A DNA stretch of 22,557 nt, taken from positions 1 through 22,557 of the forward strand of contig CAKRKX010000037.1 in the NCBI GenBank assembly GCA_934358675.1. Direction: 5' to 3'. This stretch comes from an uncultured Agathobacter sp. (GTDB lineage: Bacteria > Bacillota > Clostridia > Lachnospirales > Lachnospiraceae). This document shows positions 1 through 7,405 of the stretch, piece after piece. Made by a program: the position numbers and the translations under genes. Within the stretch, counting starts at the first letter, position 1. Every line of letters begins with the position of its first letter. The notes under the pieces were generated by a model, which was given only the letters and a program-made list of their open reading frames with translations, was not told where the DNA came from and searched no databases.

Positions 1-714
1 GCGTGTCTGTTCGGAGTCGGCTTTTTCGACCGTCTCAAGCCCCGACATCATGACGGTCAGCGGGGAGCGAAGTTCGTGTGAAGCGGCAGCAACAAATTGC
101 TGCTGTTTTTTTTGTGCAATCGAAAGAGGACGGACCATGCGCCCGGTAAAAAGCCATGAAAAAAGTATGAGCAGAGCCAGTGTCACCACATCGGCACACA
201 ACACACCGATCGCAAGCCGCTTGATCTGTGTGCTCTGGTGCAGCGTGTCATAGAGGATCACAAAGCTGAGCTGTCCGCTGTCTTTCATCAGATAACCGAC
301 CGAAGTGTAGTAGGTTCCCTGTTCCTTATCTTTATAGGTAAATTCCCGGTGATAAATATTCTGTCCGTCGTGCATGGTAAAGCAGTCATTTCCGGCTTTT
401 GCGATCACACGGTCGCGAAGCGCATTCCAGTTGCCATCCTGCAGGCGGTTGTAGTAAAGTTCTTCGCCTTTGTCATAGAGATAGATCGTGAAATGGTGCT
501 GTTGCTGCATCTGTCCGAGCCATTGGTACGAGATGTAATCCTGACTCTGCAGACTGGCAGTCACGGAGACGAGTTCCTTCTGAAAAGCGGAATATCCGGT
601 CTGCTCGATCGCTTTGCCTGCGAGGAACAGACAGGTGATGCTGAGTGCGATAAGAATTGCTCCGGTGATAATGGAACAGAAAAAGGTTAATTGTCGATGT
701 AATTTTTTAAACAT
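1..714 (-). CDS. Sensor histidine kinase, C-terminus cut off by the window edge
   Basis: Reading the minus strand from the ATG at 714 gives 238 codons that stay open to base 1. The protein has a first membrane segment at about residues 10-31, an extracytoplasmic sensor region of about 135 residues, and a second membrane segment at about 168-189. The H-box follows, ASHELRSPLT, with phospho-acceptor His213. The ATP-binding half (N, G1 and G2 boxes) lies outside the window. It begins 20 bp after the stop of the response regulator, so the two form an operon and presumably a cognate pair. An AAAGGAG lies rather far (about 14 nt) upstream of the chosen start. The ligand is unknown; the sensor region shows no family I recognise. 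Confidence 0.93.
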   Translation of the reverse strand, partial: MFKKLHRQLTFFCSIITGAILIALSITCLFLAGKAIEQTGYSAFQKELVSVTASLQSQDYISYQWLGQMQQQHHFTIYLYDKGEELYYNRLQDGNWNALRDRVIAKAGNDCFTMHDGQNIYHREFTYKDKEQGTYYTSVGYLMKDSGQLSFVILYDTLHQSTQIKRLAIGVLCADVVTLALLILFSWLFTGRMVRPLSIAQKKQQQFVAAASHELRSPLTVMMSGLETVEKADSEQTR

Positions 715-734
715 GTGAAAAGTGATAACTCCTT

Positions 735-1406
735 TTATCTGGTGAGGCGGTAGCCGATGCCGCGCACGGTTTCGATGGTTGTGTGGCTTCCGATCTGTTG
801 CAGACGTTTGCGCACAAAATGAACATAGGTATCGAGGTTGCTTTCCTCCACCGGGGCATCACTTCCCCACACGCGGGAGAGCAGTACGAGCCGCTTTAAC
901 ACTGTCTCGGGATTTTGCAGGAAGATCTCAAGCAGTCGTCCCTCACGCCCGGATAACTGGAGACTTCCGGTCGGTCCACACAGTTCGCGCAGACGGCTGT
1001 CGTAGGAGATATCGGCATAAGAGAAACGGTCATTGTCATCGTAGACATGATTGCGTCTGCCGATGGAGCGGATACGAGCAGAGAGTTCTTCGTAAGCAAA
1101 CGGCTTTACCAAATAGTCGTCCGCGCCGCAGTCGAGTCCTTCGACACGGTCGTAGAGTTCGCCGAGCGCGGTGATCATAATGACCGGTGTGGAGACTCCG
1201 GCTTTGCGCGCTTTCTGTAAGACGAGAAGTCCGTTCATGGTCGGAAGCATGCGGTCAAGCAGCACCAGATCATAGGCATCCTGCAGGAACAGATCGAGTC
1301 CGTCGCGCCCATCCATACAGATTTCCACTTCATGATGCTCGTTCTCTAACTGAAAGCGCAGCATTTCACACAAATTTTTATCATCCTCTATCAATAAAAT
1401 CTTCAT
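735..1406 (-). CDS. OmpR/PhoB-family response regulator
   Basis: This is a DNA-binding response regulator of 223 residues, the usual length. The receiver domain (about 1-115) has the acidic pair Asp8/Asp9, phospho-acceptor Asp51 in LVLLDRMLP, Thr79 and Lys101 in LVKPF. The C-terminal winged helix (about 128-223) ends in the typical TVRGIGYRLTR. The start is the ATG at 1406, which gives the canonical MKILLIEDD opening and follows an AAGGGA site. A longer reading frame back to 1487 is open but adds a non-conserved leader. The histidine kinase follows in the same operon. The divergent transporter operon starting at 1560 is the likely target because OmpR-type direct repeats lie in the shared intergenic region. 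Confidence 0.96.
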   Translation of the reverse strand: MKILLIEDDKNLCEMLRFQLENEHHEVEICMDGRDGLDLFLQDAYDLVLLDRMLPTMNGLLVLQKARKAGVSTPVIMITALGELYDRVEGLDCGADDYLVKPFAYEELSARIRSIGRRNHVYDDNDRFSYADISYDSRLRELCGPTGSLQLSGREGRLLEIFLQNPETVLKRLVLLSRVWGSDAPVEESNLDTYVHFVRKRLQQIGSHTTIETVRGIGYRLTR

Positions 1407-1431
1407 TTGATTTCCCTTTCTTATGTTAATC

Positions 1432-1440
1432 AGTATAGCA
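1432..1440 (-). promoter_or_regulatory. Extended -10 promoter for the response regulator/kinase operon
   Basis: On the minus strand TGC-TATACT occupies 1440-1432, about 26 bp upstream of the response-regulator start codon. There is no good -35, but the TG dinucleotide makes it an extended -10. A perfect inverted repeat (TTTAAGA-AA-TCTTAAA, 1449-1464) lies where the -35 would be, which suggests regulation of this promoter. Confidence 0.5.
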
Positions 1441-1448
1441 GATTTGTC

Positions 1449-1464
1449 TTTAAGAAATCTTAAA
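1449..1464. promoter_or_regulatory. Perfect inverted repeat in the divergent intergenic region
   Basis: TTTAAGA, AA, TCTTAAA form a perfect 7-bp inverted repeat over the -35 zone of the regulator promoter. It is a plausible operator for autoregulation. The function is inferred only from position and symmetry. Confidence 0.4.
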
Positions 1465-1477
1465 ATTGATTGAAAAA

Positions 1478-1522
1478 TTAAAGGCACCTTTAAAGAAAGA
1501 TTAAAGACACTTCTGTTACACT
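1478..1522 (+). promoter_or_regulatory. Candidate response-regulator box and promoter of the transporter operon
   Basis: Three identical TTAAAG hexamers start at 1478, 1490 and 1501, so they are spaced 12 and 11 bp, about one helical turn. The last one ends 10 bp before TACACT (1517-1522), which carries an upstream TG (TGT-TACACT). No -35 matches consensus. Direct repeats one turn apart that replace the -35 about 10 bp before the -10 are the classic PhoB/OmpR-class activator layout. The regulator encoded immediately opposite is the natural candidate to bind it. Binding itself is inference. Confidence 0.55.
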
Positions 1523-1559
1523 TGAGGCAGAGTAAAAATTGTTTAAGGAGATGGAGATT

Positions 1560-3815
1560 GTGAAATTTAAAATAAGAAAAAAGCTATCATTGTTTATGAC
1601 CGCCTGTGTACTTGTAACCGGGATTATGAGCGGATGTGGAAGCAAGCAGATTAATGAAACACAAAACGGCACAGAGAGTGGCAATGCGAAAGGAAGGTTT
1701 GTGGAGAACGAGGTCTCGCTGCCGGATAATATATCGATGATCAGTTCTACGGGAAAAAGCAGGGACGGCGAACTTACGCTGTTTGGATATCCGCAGGAAG
1801 GAACATCGATGATCCTCGGTCATTCGAAGGATCAGGGCGAGACATGGAACAGCGTTGAGGTAAAAGATGCGGACTGTTATGTGTCTGCGGTAAACGGAGA
1901 GGATGGCAGCGTAGCCGTATTTGGGAATCCGAACGAAAGGAAAGTTATCTTATCGATGGTGACGGCGGAGGGTAAAGTATCCCAGGTGCAGCTTCAGATA
2001 CCGGATTACGAAGGAGACAGTCAGGATGATGACATCGGCAATTTCGTCACTTCTGCAGTCTATGCAAATGGAATACTGCTTGCTACGGATTTAAATGATG
2101 TGCTCTATGAGGTTGACCCGGCGAGCGGTAAGATGACCCGCTTCTCACAGCTGATTACCGACCGGGTAGAGGGACTTCTTCCAATCGGAAATCTGTTTGG
2201 CATGCTCACAGATTCCGGAATACTTTTTGCAAAAGCTGACAGCGGTAAGATATCGGAGGACTTGAAAAACGATACCGAACTGCAAAAGGATCTCAAAGAT
2301 GTGAATGCATCCTACAGTGAGGGTAGCAGCTCGATCGCTTTTGCAGCGGATAATAACGAGCAGGAATTTTATTATCTGAATCATGACGGAATGTTCTATC
2401 ACAAGATCGGCGGAAGTACGACCGAGCAGCTTATGGACGGCTCACTCACGAGTCTGAGTGACAGCAGTGTGGCGATACAGGGATTCTACCGTTTTGATGA
2501 CAAGAATTACGTTGTGATCGCGTCGGATTCAAACGGTCAGCTGCATTGTTACCGCTATATCTATGATGCAACGATATCGACGGTCCCGGAAAACCAGATT
2601 CGCGTTTATGCGCTCGAGGACAGCAATGCGCTCCAGCAGTTGATCACCGCTTACCAGAAGGAATATCCGGATGTGTTTGTCAAGAAGATCATCGGCATGT
2701 CGGGTTCGGACGGGGTGACTGCGGATGATGCGATCAAGTCATTAAATACCGAAGTGCTTGCGGGAAAAGGCCCGGATGTGCTTGTACTTGACGGACTTCC
2801 GGCGGACAGCTATGTGAAAAAAGGCGCTTTGTGCGATATCAGCAGTTATGTGGAGCTGGCAAACGAAAGTGAAGGGCTTTTTACCAATATTACGGATGCC
2901 TACACGAGTGATAACAAGATCTATCAGGTGCCAGCGCGTTTCTACTTTACGGTGGCAGAGGGCGATTCAGCCATGCTTGATCACAGCGGCAGTATGCAGG
3001 ATTTCAAGGCGTATATCGATACCTTAAAATCCGGGGATGAGAAAGTGTTCGGCTTCTTCGGACCGAAAACGATATTGAATGAGTTTTATAATGCGGACAG
3101 TGCTTCCTGGCGGACGGCAAGTGGCATCGATCAGGAAAAGTTAAAGAATTGTCTTGAGACGGCAAAGGCTTTGTATGATGCCGACGGCTATCAGGAGAAG
3201 GAACGCATCGAGGATGATTTTGCCAGTGGAATGCAGGAGGGAAGCCTTATCGGAATGTGCTCCGGAACCGTGAACTTCCGTCTGATGAAGATGGGACAGA
3301 TCGCGTTTGGTTCTGTGGTGGGCGTTAACGATGCGCAGAACCTCTATGGAATGGAGGGCGCATACGGTGGCAGCTTTGCACTGTTTGATACACAGGAGCA
3401 CAAGGCGTTTGTTCCGTTTTTGAGTCTCGGACTTGCGCAGTCCGCCGCGGACAACACTTACGCACAGCAGTTTATCGAGATGGCGGTCTCCGCGAAGGGA
3501 CAAAAGCAGATGAATGACGGATTTTCCGTCAATCGGAGTGCTTTTGCCGCGGAGTGCGAAAACACTCATGAATTGTGGATCGAATCATCGACTGCGGACG
3601 GAACTAACTCCGAATATCAGTTAAAAAAGATCAGCGATGCACAGCAGCAGGAACTGAGGGCGCTGATAGAAAGTCTTGATGTACCGGTGTGGGATGACCG
3701 TGTGGTAAAGGATCTTGTGCTGGATGAGGGCGCAAAATATCTGCAGGGAAATCAGTCGATCGAGGATACGGTAGCGGCGATCCGTCAGAAAGTACAGCTC
3801 TATGTTGTGGAGTAG
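1560..3815 (+). CDS. Lipoprotein solute-binding protein with N-terminal Asp-box/propeller-like domain
   Basis: The chosen start is GTG at 1560, nine bases after AAGGAG (1545-1550), giving 751 residues; TTG 1539 and ATG 1551 are in frame but badly placed for that site. A basic, hydrophobic signal peptide ends in a lipobox-like MSGC, so the protein is probably lipid-anchored outside the membrane. Residues of about 40-340 are beta-rich and contain an Asp-box, SKDQGETW at 89-96, as in BNR/sialidase-type propellers. From about Ile347 (IRVYALEDSNALQQL) the sequence is a family-1-like extracellular solute-binding domain of about 400 residues. Normal sugar-binding lipoproteins are 420-550 residues, so the N-terminal half is extra. 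The next two genes encode MalF/MalG-type permeases. Substrate unknown. Confidence 0.85.
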   Translation: MKFKIRKKLSLFMTACVLVTGIMSGCGSKQINETQNGTESGNAKGRFVENEVSLPDNISMISSTGKSRDGELTLFGYPQEGTSMILGHSKDQGETWNSVEVKDADCYVSAVNGEDGSVAVFGNPNERKVILSMVTAEGKVSQVQLQIPDYEGDSQDDDIGNFVTSAVYANGILLATDLNDVLYEVDPASGKMTRFSQLITDRVEGLLPIGNLFGMLTDSGILFAKADSGKISEDLKNDTELQKDLKDVNASYSEGSSSIAFAADNNEQEFYYLNHDGMFYHKIGGSTTEQLMDGSLTSLSDSSVAIQGFYRFDDKNYVVIASDSNGQLHCYRYIYDATISTVPENQIRVYALEDSNALQQLITAYQKEYPDVFVKKIIGMSGSDGVTADDAIKSLNTEVLAGKGPDVLVLDGLPADSYVKKGALCDISSYVELANESEGLFTNITDAYTSDNKIYQVPARFYFTVAEGDSAMLDHSGSMQDFKAYIDTLKSGDEKVFGFFGPKTILNEFYNADSASWRTASGIDQEKLKNCLETAKALYDADGYQEKERIEDDFASGMQEGSLIGMCSGTVNFRLMKMGQIAFGSVVGVNDAQNLYGMEGAYGGSFALFDTQEHKAFVPFLSLGLAQSAADNTYAQQFIEMAVSAKGQKQMNDGFSVNRSAFAAECENTHELWIESSTADGTNSEYQLKKISDAQQQELRALIESLDVPVWDDRVVKDLVLDEGAKYLQGNQSIEDTVAAIRQKVQLYVVE

Positions 3816-4728
3816 CAGAAAGCATCGAAAGCGTCTGGTGGGCATATCGTTTCTGCTTCCGGGATTATGCGGCGTTGCCGTCTTTTATCTGATCCCGTTT
3901 CTTGATGTGATCCGGCGCTCGTTCGTGCAGATGGCAAGCGGAAGTTTCTGCGGACTGCAAAATTATAAAATGGTGGTAGAAAACGATGCCTTCCGGCTTG
4001 CCGCAAAAAACACATTACGATTTGTGCTTGTCTGTCTGCCGCTTCTGCTCGTATTGTCACTGGTTCTGGCTTTTCTGGTGAATGAGCTGTGGGCATACCT
4101 GACGAAGCGCAACCGATCTGGATTAAGGCGAGATCAAAAGCAAAGTGAAGAATCGGTAAACGCGTTCATTGGTGCGATCAAGGCAGCTTATCAGCTTCCG
4201 CTTGCGATTCCGGCGGCATCGGTGGTTCTGTTGTGGAAGCTGATGTTTGACCGGAGCGGATTTGTAAACGGAATGCTGCATCTGTGCGGACTGAGCGCAG
4301 TCGACTGGATGAACACCGGCGCATCGTTTGCGGTACTTGTGTTCAGTTATATATGGAAGAATCTCGGCTATACGATGATCCTCTGGCTGGCAGGGCTTGT
4401 GTCTGTTCCGCAGAGTGTGTACGAGGCGGCGGAAATGGACGGTGCGAAAAAAAGAGTTCAGTTTTTCAAGATCACGCTGCCGTTGATCCGACCGATGATT
4501 TTTACGATTGTGGTACTTTCTTTTTTGAATTCGTTTAAGGTGTTCCGGGAGGCATATCTGGTTGCGGGCAATTATCCGCAGGAGGATATCTATCTCCTGC
4601 AACACCTTTTTAACAACTGGTTTCTAAGCCTGTCGGTTGATAAGATGGCGGCGGCGAGTGTTCTTCTCGCCGGTGTGATCGGTGGGTTCGTACTTATTTT
4701 ACAGCATTTATGGGAGACAGAAGGATGA
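3802..4728 (+). CDS. ABC transporter permease, MalF/UgpA type
   Basis: This is a 308-residue integral membrane protein with about six hydrophobic segments, the first at about residues 14-34. The EAA loop that docks on the ATPase reads YEAAEMDGAKK at 207-217 and is followed by ITLPLIRP, as in binding-protein-dependent sugar importers. It overlaps the end of the solute-binding protein gene by 14 bp and the next permease by 4 bp, so translation is probably coupled. With its partner permease it would form the import channel. No ATPase gene is in the window; such importers in Firmicutes often share an unlinked MsmK/MsiK-type ATPase. Confidence 0.93.
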   Translation: MLWSSRKHRKRLVGISFLLPGLCGVAVFYLIPFLDVIRRSFVQMASGSFCGLQNYKMVVENDAFRLAAKNTLRFVLVCLPLLLVLSLVLAFLVNELWAYLTKRNRSGLRRDQKQSEESVNAFIGAIKAAYQLPLAIPAASVVLLWKLMFDRSGFVNGMLHLCGLSAVDWMNTGASFAVLVFSYIWKNLGYTMILWLAGLVSVPQSVYEAAEMDGAKKRVQFFKITLPLIRPMIFTIVVLSFLNSFKVFREAYLVAGNYPQEDIYLLQHLFNNWFLSLSVDKMAAASVLLAGVIGGFVLILQHLWETEG

Positions 4729-5573
4729 GACGGTTAAAAATACTTGGAATTGTACTTGTGCTGATCCTGTTCGGGACGATTACGGTGGCGCCGCTTCTGT
4801 TCCTTTTCTGCGGAAGTCTGATGGGAGAGGCGGAGATCACGCAGCATCTGGCACCAATTTTAAACGGGACAAAAGGCTATGCATCGTGGCGGCTTTTTCC
4901 GCTTTATCCGACTTTAAAAAGTGTGGTGGAACTCGTTTTTGATTCTCCGGAATTCTTTCAGATGTTCTGGAATACCATGAAGATCACCGGAGGAATCCTG
5001 CTCGGACAACTGGTGTTTGGAATGCCGTCCGCGTGGGGACTGGCGCGCTACCGGATTCCGGGAAGAGGCGTTTTTTATCTGCTCTATATTATTCTGATGA
5101 TGCTTCCGTTTCAGGTGACGATGCTCTCCGAGTATCTGGTCTTAAGCCACCTTCATATGATGGATACTTTATGGGCGATCATTGCACCCGGCGCGTTTTC
5201 GACATTTACGGTTTTTCTGATGTACCGCTTTTTCTGCGGGATCCCGGAGGAACTTTTGGAGGCGGCACGCATGGACGGCGCGGGAGAATGGAAGATCTTC
5301 TTTTTCGTCGGGGTGCCACTCGGCTCCGGGGGAATCCTCTCGGCGCTTGTGATCCAGTTTCTGGAGTGCTTCAGCATGATCGAGCAGCCACTTGTATTTT
5401 TGCAGACGAAGCGGCTCTGGCCGCTGTCCATGTATCTTCCGGAGATTAAGGAGGGGCAGATGGGCTTTGCGTTAGCCTGTTCGTTTGTGGCATTGCTGCC
5501 GGCGTTGTGCGTGTTTGGAATGGGACAGAAATATCTAGAACAGGGAATTACGGCAGCCGCTGTCAAAGGATAA
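4725..5573 (+). CDS. ABC transporter permease, MalG/UgpE type
   Basis: This is the second permease of the importer, 282 residues with about six membrane segments. Its EAA loop is LEAARMDGAGEW, with Glu179 to Gly185 at the core. The ATG at 4725 is preferred over the in-frame ATG at 4710 because GGGAG (4712-4716) sits 8 bases before it and the start overlaps the previous stop as ATGA. The upstream option would bury that ribosome binding site. It belongs to the carbohydrate-uptake permease class; the sugar is not predictable from the sequence. Confidence 0.93.
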   Translation: MRRLKILGIVLVLILFGTITVAPLLFLFCGSLMGEAEITQHLAPILNGTKGYASWRLFPLYPTLKSVVELVFDSPEFFQMFWNTMKITGGILLGQLVFGMPSAWGLARYRIPGRGVFYLLYIILMMLPFQVTMLSEYLVLSHLHMMDTLWAIIAPGAFSTFTVFLMYRFFCGIPEELLEAARMDGAGEWKIFFFVGVPLGSGGILSALVIQFLECFSMIEQPLVFLQTKRLWPLSMYLPEIKEGQMGFALACSFVALLPALCVFGMGQKYLEQGITAAAVKG

Positions 5574-5608
5574 TGGATTTTAGACTTCAATGAAAAGAGG
5601 AAAATACG

Positions 5609-7405
5609 ATGGGAAAACTGACAAAAGCGTTTGCGGCGCTGATGGCGGTCATGCTTTTTATGACGGTCATCTCGCGTGTGGCGTCGTCTTTTACGGTCGC
5701 GCAGGTGCAGGTGGAGAGTCCGAAGTCCCGAGCGATCGTTCACAAGGTGAGCGGCGACGGAATCGTGACAAGGCAGTCGGATCTTCCGGTCTATGCCGCG
5801 GCGGATATTCTGGTCGCGAAGGTGAAAGTGACCGAGGGGCAGGAGGTCAAAAAGGGGCAGACGCTTGCCGTGCTTGATGCGGACAGCATTGATGAGCAGA
5901 TCCAAACTCTCTCCGATGAGATCGAGGTGCTGCAACTGCAAAACGATGCTTTACAGTCCGCCGGAGCGAAGCGTGACCGCGAACAGGATAAGGCGCTTTC
6001 GCGTGCAAAGGAAGATTATGAGGATACCGTGCAGGCGAATAAGGATGCGGTCAGCAAAGCAAAAGAAAATATTAAGACAGCCAGAAAGCAGACAAAGAAG
6101 AACGAAAAGAAGACATTAGAAGATCTGCAAAAAAGCGTGGAGGATGCGAAGAAAGCCTATGAGGATGCGGTGGAGACGCAGAAGAGTCAGGTGCAGCAGG
6201 CAAAACGTGCGCTTGAGGATGCGTCTAAAACGCCTGCCGCAGATTACAGTGATTCGATCACGCAGATCGAGATCAATCAGAAGCAGCGCAAGATCGATTC
6301 GGAGCAGAGAAAGCTCGATAAGCTTGCGCTCAAAAAACTGGAAGATCCGGATACCTATACGAGTGAGTGGCAGGATCAGTATGATTATGTGCAGGAGTTA
6401 AAGGACGATCTTGCGGCGGCAAAGTTACAGCAGCAGGCAAAGAAAAATGAGGCTGCAGCACAGGATAGTGAGCGGAAACAGACGCTTTCGCGCGCGCAGG
6501 AAGATTATGATGAGACGGTCAGCAAAAATGAGAAACTTGTTCGTGAGGCGAAGAATCTCTGGCAGGAAGCCGAGCAGAAGCTGGAAAATTATCAAAACGG
6601 CGAGGATGAGGACAGCACGGATGAATCTCTGGTGGAGGATGCAAAGAAGGCATTGGAGGATGCGAAGAGTCAGCAGACGCAGCAGAAGAAATCGGCTAAG
6701 CGAGCCATTGAAGATGCCGGGGAGACGGATGCTGTTGATCATTCGGTGGAAATCAACAATGTCAGTATTGCCGAAAAACAGCGTGCGTTGGCACAACTTC
6801 AGAAGGTAAAGGAGCAAAAAGGAAAGATCGTGGCACAGACCAATGCGACGGTCAGCAAGATTTTACTGACGGCAGGCGACCGGACGGCGGAGACGGCGGC
6901 GTTTCTTCTGGCAGACTTGTCGGAGGGGGCGCGTTTTACAACGCAGATTTCAAAAGAGGATGCAAAGTATGTGGTCGTGGGCGATGCGGTCACATTGAAA
7001 GTCAGTGATAAGAGTTATGAGGATATGACGGTGCTTTCCACGGAGACGAATGAGGATTCGAGTGTGAGTGTGACCGTGTATGTGCCGAAGAAGACGATTC
7101 CGATCGGAACACACGCCAGCATGGAAATCGAACAGACCTCGGAGAAGTACGCGACGACGCTGCCGCTTAGTGCAATCCATGCGGAGCAGAATAAGTATTT
7201 TGTCTATGTTCTTGAGAAAGAGGATACGGTGCTCGGCGAGGAGACCGTCGCAAGGAAAGTGAATGTGTCGATCGTGGAAAAGAACGGCGAGTATGCGGCA
7301 TTGTCGGATGGTTCGCTATCCGAGGATGACAGTGCGATCGTGGAATCGGATACAATGCTTGCCAACGGCGAGAAAGTGCGTCTGAAGGAAGCAGGTGCGA
7401 TGTGA
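5609..7405 (+). CDS. Membrane-fusion (HlyD/MacA-like) protein with a duplicated coiled-coil region
   Basis: This is a 598-residue adaptor-type protein. One N-terminal membrane anchor (about 5-27) is followed by a lipoyl-like half (about 45-92, ending VKKGQTLAVLD), then a very long charged coiled-coil region (about 95-425). The second lipoyl/beta-barrel half and a membrane-proximal domain (about 430-598) close the protein. The coiled coil carries an internal duplication of about 164 residues: LSRAKEDYEDTV near 130 and LSRAQEDYDETV near 293, and RALEDA at 200 and RAIEDA at 365. Typical MacA-like adaptors are about 350-450 residues. It starts 35 bp after the permease gene and ends overlapping the MacB-like gene by 4 bp. 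In Gram-positives such proteins pair with MacB-type permeases and an ATPase; no ATPase is seen here. Confidence 0.87.
   Translation: MGKLTKAFAALMAVMLFMTVISRVASSFTVAQVQVESPKSRAIVHKVSGDGIVTRQSDLPVYAAADILVAKVKVTEGQEVKKGQTLAVLDADSIDEQIQTLSDEIEVLQLQNDALQSAGAKRDREQDKALSRAKEDYEDTVQANKDAVSKAKENIKTARKQTKKNEKKTLEDLQKSVEDAKKAYEDAVETQKSQVQQAKRALEDASKTPAADYSDSITQIEINQKQRKIDSEQRKLDKLALKKLEDPDTYTSEWQDQYDYVQELKDDLAAAKLQQQAKKNEAAAQDSERKQTLSRAQEDYDETVSKNEKLVREAKNLWQEAEQKLENYQNGEDEDSTDESLVEDAKKALEDAKSQQTQQKKSAKRAIEDAGETDAVDHSVEINNVSIAEKQRALAQLQKVKEQKGKIVAQTNATVSKILLTAGDRTAETAAFLLADLSEGARFTTQISKEDAKYVVVGDAVTLKVSDKSYEDMTVLSTETNEDSSVSVTVYVPKKTIPIGTHASMEIEQTSEKYATTLPLSAIHAEQNKYFVYVLEKEDTVLGEETVARKVNVSIVEKNGEYAALSDGSLSEDDSAIVESDTMLANGEKVRLKEAGAM

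Noticed and set aside
238..690. Plus-strand frame of 150 codons at the left edge
   Set aside because: It lies opposite the sensor histidine kinase, whose membrane segments and H-box are clear.
5153..5941. Minus-strand frame of 262 codons opposite permease and fusion-protein genes
   Set aside because: Basic, His/Arg-rich shadow translation; both plus-strand genes are well supported by family motifs.
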